DNA of 64,000 bases, taken from positions 1,240,001 through 1,304,000 of the forward strand of contig WBMQ01000002.1 in the NCBI GenBank assembly GCA_016630905.1. Reading direction: 5' to 3'. Source of the stretch: Capillidium heterosporum (lineage: Eukaryota > Entomophthoromycota > Entomophthoromycetes > Entomophthorales > Capillidiaceae). Below, piece after piece: positions 23,694-34,651 of the stretch. A model generated the notes under the pieces. That model was not told the origin of the DNA and made no database searches. It saw nothing but the letters and a program-made list of their open reading frames with translations. Position numbers and translations under genes: made by a program. The first letter of the stretch is position 1; the number at the start of each line of letters is the position of its first letter.

Positions 23694-25479
23694 ATGAAGC
23701 TCCATTGGTTTAAATCGTTGGCGGTAGTGTTAATTACGACTGCTTTAGCCGAAGAACAAATGAAGACGACCGAACAGCTTTTAGCGGATGCCAACGCTCT
23801 GTTGGCTTCGGGTCAATTTGGTGAAGCACTCAATTCCTATTCAGCTGCCATTGGTAATTGAATTTTTTTGCTAATTATATTGAGTTAATGAATATTAGAA
23901 AGAGACCCTCAAAACTATATGACCTACTTTAAGCGAGCTACAGCCTACATTTCCTTGGGTAGAACTAGACAAGCTTTAGATGACTTTACCTCTATTTTAA
24001 ATATCAAGCCAGATTTTACAAATGTTGTTTATTTATTTTGATCGACTTCTGACCTTTAAATAGGCTTTATATCAACGCAGTAAGATCTACGCCAAACAGG
24101 GTGAATTGGACCAAGCTATCGAGGACATTAATAGGCTATTGACTGCCGAACCAAACAACTCCAACGCTTCCAAGCTCTTGAGCCAAGTACAAGAAGCCAA
24201 ATCGAACCTAGTAATTGCAGAGCAGCAGATGGAGAGAAGCCAATTCGAAGAAGCTAATGAAGCGTATTCGAACGTCTTAAGATTGACGACTCACAATCCC
24301 GAAATTCGCCGTAAGCGTGCCAGAGTTTCGATTGCCCAGGGTCAATTTGAGAATGCTATTGGAGATTGGACGTAGGTTTTTATGTTTTTACCGATCTAAC
24401 CTGTATTTATAGCCGTATAACTCAAATTTCGCCTGACGATAAAGATGCTTTGATGAATCTTGCTTTGGTTAACTACTTTGCAATGTATGCCCCAGAAGCA
24501 GCCCTAAAGAATGTAAAGCAGTTCCTTCACTACGACCCCGACAACAAAAAATTCAAGGCACTTTTCCGCGAGATAAAGAAATCCGAAAAAATCATGGCTA
24601 AACTAAATGTTAGCATCAAAAAAATGGCTTGGCGGGACGTTTTATCTCAGTTGAATGACAATGGTGAAGTAAAAGGACTGTTTGCTTTAACTGAAGATCG
24701 AGTAAAGCAGATGATTATCGATATCGGATCTACTTCTGCTGGCCCTAACAAACTAATTGGTAAGCTCTATGGAATGGCCTGCCTTGCCTATTCAAGGGTA
24801 AATTGTGTGCTTTTTCTTTGACTAAACCTCTCTAGACTAAGGATAAGACAAATACCATCGATATTTGTTCCAAGTCACTTGAGCTAAACCCTGAGGACGC
24901 TATCTCTCTACTAGCGAGAGCCGAAGGATACATGATCCTTGAACAATTTGAAAAAGCTATTACTGATTACACCGAAGCCTACGAACGTTCTGAAGTTTCC
25001 GACCCCAAGGTAAATGACTAATAGTACAACTACTTAACACTCTCTAGATCAAAGCCAAGATTCAGAATGCTAAGAAGAAGCTAAAGATTTCCAAGCAGCG
25101 TGACTACTACAAGATCTTGGGAGTTTCACGCGGGGCTGGTCAAAAGGAGATCAAGAAAGCTTTCCTCAAGATGGCTCGCAAGTGGCACCCTGATACTTAC
25201 CGAGGTGACTTGGGTCAGGAGGAGGTCGAGAAGAAGATGGCTGAAATTAACTCGGCATATGAAGTCCTGAGCAATGAAGGTTTGTTATTTAACTATACAA
25301 ATACTAATGTAAATTTAGATCTCAAAGCTCGCTATGACGCAGGTGAAGATCCCAACGACCCTATGGCTAACCAAGGTGGAGATCCCTTTGGTCAAGGTAA
25401 TCCTTTCGGACATGGTGGACATCCCTTCCAGTTTATGTTCCAGAAGGGTGGTGGTCAGCACTTTGAATTTAACTTCTAA
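23694..25479 (+). CDS. ER TPR-J-domain co-chaperone, DNAJC3/P58IPK-like
   Basis: Secretory co-chaperone of BiP. The N-terminal [21 protein letters not shown] is a signal peptide. A series of TPR repeats follows ([95 protein letters not shown]). A C-terminal J domain has [20 protein letters not shown] and the HPD motif in [10 protein letters not shown], then a Gly/Phe-rich tail. The order TPR then J is that of DNAJC3. Seven exons join in frame; one donor is GTTGTT. About 500 residues, normal for the family. No ER-retention tetrapeptide is visible at the C-terminus (ends QHFEFNF), which animal DNAJC3 also lacks. Convergent with the POT gene. Confidence 0.88.
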
Positions 25480-25677
25480 ATTCCTGAAAGTCTATCTCTT
25501 ACTGTCTCGCAAGTTGATTTAACTTGTTTATTCCAACCCTTTTAATATATTTAACATGATATGCAACATTTCGTTTTCCATCTTATAAGTACTTTTCTTT
25601 ATATTTATATTTAGTTTTAAAACTCAAGATATATCGATATATAAAATCACTAGTTTAATAGCTAACTATATAAAGCC

Positions 25678-27317
25678 TTATTCCTTCAAGGCAAGCTCGG
25701 TTTGCTCAGCAACTTCTTTTGCTGCATCTTCTTCCTCTTTAGTAACATACCAATACTTGATAAGATAGATGAAGTAGAAGAAAAATAGTGTTGCTATAGC
25801 GATATAAACCCACATGGCGTTTATACTACTAAGCCCAGCAGCATGTAACCCTTCCTCCAGCCCTAAGACGAGGTAGTTACCAAATGCAACGGTCAACAAG
25901 AATATAGAAGTTGAAGATGCTCGCATCTGCTTTCCAACTTGGGTGTATGCGAATTGGTTGCAGGTCGGAGATAACATAGCCTCCCCAAGTGATAAAAGTG
26001 CCCACTGCGGTAACTGGATCGTCCCATTGACACATCCCTTACAGGAGACGTAGTTCTTTTCCGCATCGACTACCAAGTTATGGGCATGGCGTTCTACGTA
26101 GTATTGTAAACAGTTGGATAGGAACAAAGGCACATATGACGAAGAAGTATCCCCAAACCATCCTAGTCAACAAGGGCATCTTGAACCCTCGCTTTTCTAA
26201 GAAGGGGTACACTATATAAGACAGCAAAGGTACAAACAGGATAATGAGAATGGAGTTGATGTTGGACGAAGCTTCGGTGGGGAGTGGGATGAAGTACAAG
26301 GAAGTTATGGTCCATTTGATCGTAGTTGCGTTGCCATTCAGTACCATTTTGATCGTAGAGCATCCACCAAAAGATGATGGGGAAGAACATAACAATAACT
26401 TTGCCGAAGAGTCGAGTCTCCTCTACTATCTCCATACCGTAAAGATCTTGGGCGAAGTTTAGCCAGTGTCCTTTGGCTTCACGTTCAGCTGGAGAGGCTT
26501 TGTTGTAGTGTGAACGAGCAGTTATGGCAACCTTACAGGCGACTAGGGGCATAAACTTTTTAGTAGGTGGGACGATGCGATAGAAACGGTAACCAAGAAC
26601 AAACGTCCCCAAAGCGATGCTGAATACAATGGTTGGGATACCAAAGGCAATGAAGTAGCATTTACTTCCGAAGCACTGGACATAGTCCTTTAGATATGGA
26701 GTTAGGTATTGAGCAATCAGTGAGCCGACATTAATGGCGATGTAAAAGAGAGAGAAAAATCGATCAAGAAGCTTCTCCTGTGACTTTAGAAACTGATCCC
26801 CACCATGGGCCGCTACACAAGGCTTGATACCTCCAGACCCGATAGCGATCAGTAAAGCTGGTACTATGAAGGCCCAATATTGATAGTGTCCAAACTCGTT
26901 GGCAAGATTGTTGATGGAGAAGATGGAGAGCAGGGCATTGCCGAAGAGGTAGATGATGGAAAAGTAAACAATGGTATGGTACTTGCCTAAGAAAGAGTCG
27001 GATATCGAGGCACCAACTATCGGGAAGAAGTAGACCAATCCGTTAAACAGATGGGTCTGTGATTTGGCAAAATGCTCTTCGAATTTGAACCCAGTTATCA
27101 TGTACCGGTATAGAAGGTTCTTAATACCGTAGTAGCAGAACCGTTCACAAAACTCGTTGGGGATGATGAAGTATATGGCCTTGGGAAATTTATCAGGGTT
27201 GGTTTGAATCTGAGTATCCAGTTCCGAGTTAATGATTCGCTCTTGCTCCATCAACTGTCGCTCACGTTCAGTGAGGGTGAGGTCTAGCTGGTTGACTGGT
27301 CCTTTGGAATCGTCCAT
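25678..27317 (-). CDS. POT/PTR2 proton-coupled peptide transporter, with two apparent +1 frame changes
   Basis: Proton-coupled di- and tripeptide importer of the plasma membrane. The N-terminal part carries the family's ExxERFxYYG motif as EFCERFCYYG, then IGSGGIKPCVAAHGGDQF, FFSLFYIAINVGSLI and WWMLYDQNGTEWQ. The family continues in the +1 frame with PTEASSNINSILIILFVPLL, and again one base further along with NCLQYYVERHAHNLVV, LPQWALLSLGEAMLSP and a final helix and acidic tail. All 12 helices seem present if three frames are read, with nothing clearly missing between them. The switches lie at about 26275-26335 and 26100-26150. No GT...AG intron of suitable size fits without removing conserved helices. 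Either a transporter needing frameshifting, a decayed gene, or base-insertion errors. Confidence 0.8.
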
Positions 27318-29211
27318 ATATATTAAATGATTGTTGTGTTTTGTACTATTTCATACCTCTGATTTATACTATTTTACAAAAGACTCTAAAGTAATGTGAC
27401 CTAACACATAATCCTAATACTAGTCATACAGCTGTGCCAAGTAAGTGCTATAGCTTCATTTACTTTACTTCATATAGCGAAAATTTAGTAAATCAACACA
27501 GTATTCCAAAAGACAACGTTATTTTTCTAAAATAGTATAAGAATAAGGTACTATGGTTCGTTCCAAGAAAAGCGGGCTTTTTATAAGTTGGTCGTATAGG
27601 ATCTAATAAACAATGTTGGAATAATTGGAATTCTAACCACCCTATCCAAGAATACAATTTACCTTTGTAAAAGCTTGGAAGTGTTTTTATCAATACAATA
27701 TAGACAAACTATGGAACTTTTCTTATTATTTGGATTCAAACATCGATATGGATAGACTTGTACTTTAATTATATTTTTCTTTGGAAAGGATGCTGAACGA
27801 AACTTAGTATTATTTTTGTCCGCTCTATTTAAGTTGATTTTGCTGGGACGGACATGATAGTGTTTGTTTAAGCACAGGCTTTAATATTTAGATTATAGTT
27901 CATTACTCTTAATAGTTAAAAATATATTGCAGATCACAGTACCAACATTATTTTGAAATGAAAGCTACTTATAACAGTGTAATTCACTAAGAAATAGCGT
28001 ATCTATTACAAAAACTTATACTACTCTCCCTTTCGCATTACTAGTATAACTGATTTCCATAGAAAATATAATCACTTGACATTATAACATACTTGGCTTT
28101 ACTATTTAATTTGTTGAAACGTATACCTTTTGAAATTTGAAGACTGTTTAAAAGACAAGACTGGGGATATCTTTATGTCGAAAGTCATCAGAATGCAAAT
28201 GGTGTGGCTTTAGTAGTGAAGCTATTCCTAAGATAAATGGTGGCTGAAGGACAGTGACATTCAACATCTACCTTTAATAAAATAAGATAGTATATGATGA
28301 AGTATATATTTCCCATCAATGAGAAAACTATATCTACCACTTTTGATAAAGTTATTTCAAATTTATAAGTTGAATTGAGACAGAGGCTATATAATTTCAT
28401 TCATATAAATATTTATTAAAGACTTATATTTAATATTGGCACAAGCCTTAATTCCAACTTGACACTAAACTATAAACTTTATTGCACAATAGTACTATAA
28501 GTTTATGCAACATAAATATATATTAATGCCACATTCTACTATATAAAAATAACAAAAATAAGATAGAGTTATCAAATTCTTTGCTATATTACCTTATGCT
28601 CTCTTACGTTCTATAATATTTCTACAGTATGTCCAGGTTATGGAATACTGTAAAAAGGTCCTTTGAAAAGAAAATCAAAGTATTCTAACTCTGGAGTAGC
28701 TCTTGTAATGTATATTTTATCAATTTATTCCTTGACATTTTTATAGTGCAACTCCATTTGGAATGAAAGCTATTTTTTACATACCTCTTTTCTGGAAAAT
28801 CCATCCGAATATCTCTTTCAACTAACCATTATCAGTTCTTTTATCTATTATGCAGCTCTTGGGTGAGGTTCATTTGAGTGGTTTAAGAAAGCAATATTGG
28901 CAGCGAAATACATCTACCCCTCAACATAAAGCTTGGCCTCGGTTAACTACTGCTCTAATTTCTACCCACCAATAGTTAGGTCGTCCCTATGGCTAAGATG
29001 GGATTGCTGAAAGGTAGAGCCGAATAAAGTTTCAATCAGTGGTGTTGCTTTGTCAGATAAATTAGGATATATAAAAATAAGCTATGAGATGCATTGATAT
29101 ACCGGTTGGTAGGCTTTAGGACAAGCTTATTATAGCTTTGTAAGGTTTTAACTCACATTTCGGTATAAGATAGAGGTGTTCTACCTGAAAAGGTATTCTG
29201 TGGTATACAAT

Positions 29212-29282
29212 TCGGTTCAGAAAAGCTGAGTGGCTATGCTTATGTTTAGTTTAAGCATAGCTGCTCAGTTTTGCTGAACCGA
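29212..29282. repeat. 31-bp-arm hairpin with 9-nt loop (pre-miRNA-like fold-back)
   Basis: Left arm 29212-29242 and right arm 29252-29282 are reverse complements with four mismatches, some of them G-U compatible on one strand. The outer ends read TCGGTTCAG...CTGAACCGA. Could be a structured RNA, a small-RNA precursor or a miniature fold-back element. No target-site duplication is evident. Confidence 0.6.
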
Positions 29283-30327
29283 GCAGTATCTGTAGATTGG
29301 CCAGCAGTATTCGGTATAAGCCTCTTTATAGATATAAAGATTCCACTTTGATCACTGTGGAAGAATAAAGTTTGACAAGTGCTTAAATACCCTACTATTT
29401 AAGAATAGAAATACTATATATATATATACTACTACGTTTGAAATTGACTGAGAAGCGTGTGTATAATATTATATGTAAAGCTATAAATTGTTTCGATGAT
29501 TCATGTAATTTTGGACATGTGTAGTTCTCCAAAGAAATAGCAAATCGTATACCAGGAAGAGTGTATAGAATTATTTAAATTAGATATTCGAAACTCTAAT
29601 ATAAAAATTCATTAAGAGTTCTTAATAGGCAAATGAAGGTTGATAATTGGTATTTAAAAATGGAATTTAGCTTATTATGCTATCAAGGGTAAGAACAGAA
29701 TTGCTCTATCCCAGCTCTTGAAGGGTGGGTGGAAACTTGACCTGATAAACTTTAGAGAAGGTTATAAATATAGCCATCGCACTTGTCAGTTTTTAGTTGG
29801 ACGGTATAAGCAAACTGCCAATATACTTGCCCACCAACACCTCAAAAATCTTATTCCAAATGTAAATAAAGCGAATTGCGTCAGTTGAAAATGCAAAATT
29901 GCTGGATTATGGACATCACCTGTAGTAAAAATTCCTAAAAGCTATGAATATTGAACTAGAATAATTTAGCCGGTCTGTCAACCCTAATGTGCGAAACTTT
30001 GATACGATGAGCTTGTCCCTGAATTTTAACTTTCATCGAAACTCATCCCAACGACCTTTAGCAGATCTCTATTCCTCAAGAACATCCAATCAAACCAGTA
30101 TTTTTATTAAGCTATTTAGGTGCATACAATTCCCAACTGACTCTAAATTTCAACAATTACCAGAAATCTAGAACTCTTCATCAGGTTGACCCCAAATATG
30201 GGAATCCAACTACAACTCACTTTCAAATTTTAGGGTGCAAGGAACCACATTGATAAAAATAGTCAAGATGGGCAAAGTTTTTGGAGGAATATTCTAAACC
30301 TAAGGGCCGAAGGTAGGTCTGTAGGCG

Positions 30328-30336
30328 TATATATAA
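30328..30336 (+). promoter_or_regulatory. TATA box of the SUN gene
   Basis: TATATATAA lies 80 nt before the start codon of the SUN gene, a fitting place for a TATA box with a short 5' UTR. Confidence 0.55.
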
Positions 30337-30415
30337 TGGGAGTAGGGTATAATGACTTGGAGAAAATTTTAAAATTACAATTCATATCATCTAATATTGA
30401 AAAGTTTAAAGTCAA

Positions 30416-31225
30416 ATGAAGTTCATCGTCCTAACTAGTCTAATTAATCTAATCTCGAGTGCCTATCTAGAACTGGGCTCCAACTGTCAACTACCTTCAG
30501 ACCCCAACGTAGTGCCAGTTACCCCAAATGAAAAGAACGCCGGATGGGCCATGAGCCCCGACCAGCAATGTGCCCCCGGCAAATGGTGTCCCTACGCCTG
30601 TAAGCCAGGCATGGTCATGAATCAGTGGGATCCCAACGTCGGCTGTACCGACGGCGCCAAATGCGCCACCATGAACGGGGGCTTGTTTTGCAATGGTAGT
30701 GGTAAACTAGAGTATCCCTTCCCAGACCGATCCTTATGCACCTCAGGTGCTGGTACTGTCGAGATCAACAACCAGTTGGACGGCTCCATTTCAGCCTGCC
30801 AGACCGTATTCCCTGGTAACGAAGCTATGCTCATATCTACCGTAGTTGGTGCTGGTTCCACCCAAGTCATCTCGGTACCTACATCCAGCTATTGGCAAAG
30901 TACTTCAGCCCACTACTACCTCAATATGAAGGGAAGTAATCAGGACCAGTGCAAGTGGGGTAACGCTGATAAACCGGTTGGGAACTGGGCTCCCATGATC
31001 CTAGGTGCTAATATGGATGCCAAGGGCGTTACTTTTGCCATGGCTACTATCAATCCTTTGTTCAAAGAGCAGAATTTTAAGGAAGGTAGCTATACTATTA
31101 AGCTTATCTGTGTAGGCGATAAATGCGATAGTCCTAACTGTACGGTCGGATCCCAGGACTTTGGCAAGACTTGTATTGTATCGGCTGGACCTGGTTCCAA
31201 GGTAGTAGCTACGTTAAGCCCTTAA
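30416..31225 (+). CDS. SUN-family (GH132) secreted cell-wall protein
   Basis: Secreted beta-glucan-associated protein of the fungal SUN family (Sim1/Uth1/Sun4), which acts in wall remodelling and septation. Single exon, 269 residues. A signal peptide (MKFIVLTSLINLISSAYL) is followed directly by the SUN domain with its conserved Cys pattern C-x5-C-x3-C (CAPGKWCPYAC), GMVMNQWDP, GGLFCNGSG, QTVFPGNEAMLISTVV, a SAHYYLNMKGSNQDQCKWG block and GNWAPMILGANMDAKG. The Ser/Thr-rich linker found in yeast SUN proteins is absent, so this is a compact form. Convergent with the first acyl-carrier repeat gene, only 73 bp away. Confidence 0.88.
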   Translation: MKFIVLTSLINLISSAYLELGSNCQLPSDPNVVPVTPNEKNAGWAMSPDQQCAPGKWCPYACKPGMVMNQWDPNVGCTDGAKCATMNGGLFCNGSGKLEYPFPDRSLCTSGAGTVEINNQLDGSISACQTVFPGNEAMLISTVVGAGSTQVISVPTSSYWQSTSAHYYLNMKGSNQDQCKWGNADKPVGNWAPMILGANMDAKGVTFAMATINPLFKEQNFKEGSYTIKLICVGDKCDSPNCTVGSQDFGKTCIVSAGPGSKVVATLSP

Positions 31226-31298
31226 TTTGTATAAATAAAAGTTGTGTATATAGAGTAATAAAGTTCTTTATAATATAGTAAATAGTTTATTTGAAAAG

Positions 31299-32048
31299 TT
31301 AACTAACTTTTATCAAGTTAGCTAAGCCTTGTAAAGTGTTGTGCTTATACAATAAATTCAACTTGAAGCTCAAATCAGGGAAGTCCAAGTTCAATGCTTC
31401 TACGAAGCTATTCAAACTCCAACAATCGAATCCTTGGTAGAAGAAGTTGCCATTGTGATTGATATTATGGCCAACTGATTGATAACTTAAGCTTTTGATG
31501 TGCTCCAAAAGACAGCAGAACTTCTCGTTACACGGCTGTAACTCTTGGACCTTGGCCACAAACTGAGTGTAAGTAACGTTGGTGTATATCAACTTCAAGT
31601 TGAAGCTGTAAGGCTTCAAGAACTTGTAGAAATGATTGATGACTATACTATCTAACCCCTGGTAAAACATATCCTTGCCTTGGTCGATACGCTTACCCAC
31701 AAAGTAGGTGAATATCTGATCGATCTTAGTTCGGATGTTAGTGCATCTAGGTGCGTCGTAGTACTTGGATCCAATGACTTTGGCTAAAGAGGTTATGGTC
31801 GAGTTGGTGTAGACGACTGATACGTCCAAGTCGGTGATGCGGTTTAGAATGGTTATCTGCTTGTAAAGCTCATGTACATTTAAAGAATCCAAACCTTGAT
31901 AAAACATATCCTTGTTGATATCAACATCCTGGTTTCCGGTAACCTTGATGAACTCATCTTTGATGAGGCTTTGTAGACCTAGGATCACCTTCTTCTTGCT
32001 AAACTTGTTGGCTTCAATGCTGTCTAAAAATTGGTGGACTTTACTCAT
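31299..32048 (-). CDS. Tandem acyl-carrier-domain protein, three domains (ACP repeat protein 1)
   Basis: Single-exon, 249 residues, composed of three acyl/peptidyl-carrier-like domains and almost nothing else. Each has the phosphopantetheine-site signature FYQGLDS at the start of helix 2: S55 (FYQGLDSLNVHEL), S134 (FYQGLDSIVINHF) and, in the third, FYQGFDCWSLNSF with Cys209 in place of the serine. Each domain then has a [LV].[LV].YT/YK block and a helix like TSLAKVIG or QGLANLIK, as in carrier domains. There is no adenylation, ketosynthase, acyltransferase, reductase or thioesterase domain here or nearby, and no signal peptide. The serines suggest pantetheinylation (inference); a structural use of the fold is the alternative. 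A strong TATA box precedes it. Paralogue at 49278-50108. Confidence 0.8.
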   Translation of the reverse strand: MSKVHQFLDSIEANKFSKKKVILGLQSLIKDEFIKVTGNQDVDINKDMFYQGLDSLNVHELYKQITILNRITDLDVSVVYTNSTITSLAKVIGSKYYDAPRCTNIRTKIDQIFTYFVGKRIDQGKDMFYQGLDSIVINHFYKFLKPYSFNLKLIYTNVTYTQFVAKVQELQPCNEKFCCLLEHIKSLSYQSVGHNINHNGNFFYQGFDCWSLNSFVEALNLDFPDLSFKLNLLYKHNTLQGLANLIKVS

Positions 32049-32113
32049 TGTAATAGAATTCGTAATACCTAGTTCAATCTTGATCTTTATCTCAGATTGT
32101 TGAGATCTATCAC

Positions 32114-32123
32114 CTATATATAG
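32114..32123 (-). promoter_or_regulatory. TATA box of ACP repeat protein 1
   Basis: CTATATATAG lies 66-75 nt upstream of the start codon at 32048 on the minus strand. Confidence 0.6.
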
Positions 32124-32808
32124 TTTATTGATAGACAGACATTTATAATAATAAGCCTAATACTGAAAGCTTAATGCCAAAATATATGCTTCAGAGCCAG
32201 CTTTCCAAAATTAATATATTCGAGTTTGTCCGATATACATCTAACGGCTCAATTGAAATTGTTACTTACAAGGAAACTCAAGCTTCTAATGAATAGCTAG
32301 TATTGATATGTAGCATTTTTAATCACTGTTTTTATAGTATTAACGTTTAAAAGTTTATCATAGTGGGATTGATTTTAAATGTAGATAAAATATTGTTTCG
32401 CTGAAATTATAAATTACCCAGTGCAAAGTTTCAAGCTTGATAAATATCTTAACCGTCCTTGATGCTATCAGCCACTAAATGAAGGTATATGCCAATTGAT
32501 TTATGTTACAGTAACAAATATATTTAGCCTACGCTTTTTACATCAACAGGGATAAGCATGCGGAAGTCGATTCAAGGCTTTCTTACATTTGAGTCAAATA
32601 AACCTTTTTGAGAGTGCTGATTACCTTAAAAACAATACTATCTTCCTCTTTTATACAGCTTAGTTTTTCTAAATATAAAAGTTTTGCCATATATGTGAAA
32701 TAAAAATAGTATTTTCCATTCATATACTAAAGCTTGTACTATAGAGAACTAAAATTCTACAAATAGTCGAGTATAAACCCAAACATCTATTTATTAATGA
32801 GAATGCAA
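32124..32808. other. Intergenic spacer
   Basis: AT-rich spacer between the ACP repeat gene and the 3' end of the trypsin gene (both on the minus strand). No recognised element. Confidence 0.5.
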
Positions 32809-33654
32809 CTACTCCATAATATTCTTGCCAATAAAATTCATATAGTTGAAGACTTTCGTATAAGCAGCTGGGAATCCTTTGACAGCACATTTATATCCGA
32901 ACGAGACTACACCAATTAAAGTAGGTTTCTTAGTCTTGGGGTTGGTATATATAGCCGGGCCCCCTGAATCAGCTTGACAAGCATCCTTTCCACCCTTCAA
33001 ATCGCCAATACAGATATGGGTCGTAGGGTTGAAGTGTATATTCTTCTTAGAAAAGTTTTCTTTGCAGACGTTAGAGTTCAACAATGGGAGCTGGACCTGC
33101 AGCAGATCTTCGGAGACTTCTCTTGAACCGTGTTGGGTAACTCCCCACCCCAAGACGACTACTGACTTCTGGTTGTACCGGTTGTTGGAGTTGGTCAAGC
33201 TGGGTTCGTCATCGCCTTTAGCTGGGAGTTCTAATCCGATTTTGTAGGTTTGGCCTTGGACATCTAGCTTCCAAATGGCAATGTCGCTGTAGTAGTAGGG
33301 GTGACCTACGTAGTAGGGATGTACGACAATATCCTTGACTTTGTAACGTCTATATCGGTCGGGATTGTTGAGGTTTAAGGTGTTCAGTTGAACGTACCTA
33401 TCCGTCTTGTCTGAGCCGCAGTGGGCGGCCGTGATGACATGCTTGTTGGTGATTAGAGAGCCACCGCAGATGTGCCCGTATGAATCCTGTAGACTTACCA
33501 TCCAGGGAATGACCCGCTTGACATGGGTGCCGCCAATGATCTTGATGGGGGGTTTGTAGGTTCCGTTAGGGTTGGGACTGGTATCGTTAGCGCTGCTACC
33601 TGAGCAGGCCAAAACCAAAGTCAATTGAAGGGCTAATACTTTTGTGGAATGCAT
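32809..33654 (-). CDS. Secreted trypsin-like serine protease (S1A)
   Basis: Single exon, 281 residues. A signal peptide (MHSTKVLALQLTLVLACSG) and short propeptide end at K38, where the mature enzyme would start IIGG. The catalytic triad is H78 (ITAAHC), D124 (YYSDIAIWKL) and S230 (ACQADSGGP). Asp224, six residues before the serine, gives trypsin specificity (cleavage after Arg/Lys). Six cysteines fit three of the usual disulfides. Secreted trypsins of this type are frequent in insect-associated and some early-diverging fungi, so a role in outside protein digestion is likely (inference). The gene is intact. Confidence 0.92.
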   Translation of the reverse strand: MHSTKVLALQLTLVLACSGSSANDTSPNPNGTYKPPIKIIGGTHVKRVIPWMVSLQDSYGHICGGSLITNKHVITAAHCGSDKTDRYVQLNTLNLNNPDRYRRYKVKDIVVHPYYVGHPYYYSDIAIWKLDVQGQTYKIGLELPAKGDDEPSLTNSNNRYNQKSVVVLGWGVTQHGSREVSEDLLQVQLPLLNSNVCKENFSKKNIHFNPTTHICIGDLKGGKDACQADSGGPAIYTNPKTKKPTLIGVVSFGYKCAVKGFPAAYTKVFNYMNFIGKNIME

Positions 33655-34282
33655 TTTTCGATTTGAATACTTTCGACATTGCTTGGGTATTTATTTATTT
33701 TTAGCTAAATTAGGTTATGTTTATTAGGTATGGTAATGTAAAATTTTTGCTAGGTATAATCGATTGCGTTACCTCTTAGCTAATAAATGAATGTAAAGCA
33801 AGGATATTGACTAGTTTTAGTGCGGATCTGGAAGCTACGTGCTAGTGTTATTTGTACTGGGAACAGGGAAACGGTCAAAGAATTTGACATCCGTCCGATT
33901 TGCTTTATATTAATGGTAGTCTATCGTTAAATAGGTCAACGTGCAGTTTTGGAGATTTAAAGGCCCGACTTATTAGCTGCTTGCCAAAATATTATCGAAA
34001 TTGTATTCAATAGCTATAATGTACACTTGGGGGTAAAAGTTCCTTACCAATAATAGTTCCAGTACTAAACTATTATTCCAATAAAATGGGTGATAAAATG
34101 GGTTGAATATTCTGAAGCAATAGTACCACCTAAAATAGCTTCAAGCTATCTGCTAAATTGGGTGTAAAACTTTTTACCCGCCAAATAATCCATCGATTCC
34201 CAGGTCAAATTTCTACCCCAAACCCATTAATAACTTTATCAAATTTTTACAACAATCTTTCCTATCTCTTTAAGTTGCCAAA
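33655..34282. promoter_or_regulatory. Divergent promoter region (trypsin / eL22)
   Basis: 628 bp between divergent starts. The bases just before the eL22 start are a pyrimidine-rich run (TTTCCTATCTCTTTAAG), as often seen at ribosomal protein gene starts. Otherwise AT-rich with no clear site. Confidence 0.4.
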
Positions 34283-34651
34283 ATGCCTTCCACCAAGCAA
34301 GCCTCCGTCAACCAGAAGTTCATCCTCGATGTTTCCGGCCCCGTCAAGGACGGTATCTTGGACATTGCCGCCTTCGAGAAGTTCCTCCATGACCGCACCA
34401 AGGTCAACGGCCGTACCGGTAACTTGGGCAACAACGTCAAGTTCACCAAGTCCGCTGATGGTAAGATTACCATCAATACCAAGATTGCCATGTCCAAGCG
34501 TTACTTCAAATACCTGTCCAAGAAGTTCTTGAAGAAGAACAACTTGAGGGATTGGTTGAGAATCGTCGCCACCAACAAGCAGACCTTCGAGTTCCGTTAC
34601 TACAACATCGAGAACAAGGATGGTGATGAAGAGGAGGAGGATGACGAGTAA
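34283..34651 (+). CDS. RPL22: 60S ribosomal protein eL22
   Basis: Large-subunit ribosomal protein. Intact, 122 residues, with KFILDVSGPVKDGILDIAAF near the N-terminus, EKFLHDRTKVNGRTGNLGN, SKRYFKYLSKKFLKKNNLRDWLRIVA in two halves, FELRYYNI-like FEFRYYNI, and the acidic tail DGDEEEEDDE typical of the family. Codons strongly favour C or G at the third position, as expected for a highly expressed gene, and contrast with the AT-rich flanks. Any intron must be in the 5' UTR, since the coding part is uninterrupted, unlike many ribosomal protein genes. Confidence 0.95.
   Translation: MPSTKQASVNQKFILDVSGPVKDGILDIAAFEKFLHDRTKVNGRTGNLGNNVKFTKSADGKITINTKIAMSKRYFKYLSKKFLKKNNLRDWLRIVATNKQTFEFRYYNIENKDGDEEEEDDE

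Larger units (their letters stand above)
27318..30415. other. Long intergenic region with one strong hairpin
   Basis: About 3.1 kb of AT-rich DNA between divergent genes. It contains a long near-perfect hairpin at 29212-29282 and a TA-rich stretch near 29411. Small ORFs (for example a 41-codon ATG ORF near 28850, or 27493-27693 minus) have no support. Confidence 0.45.
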
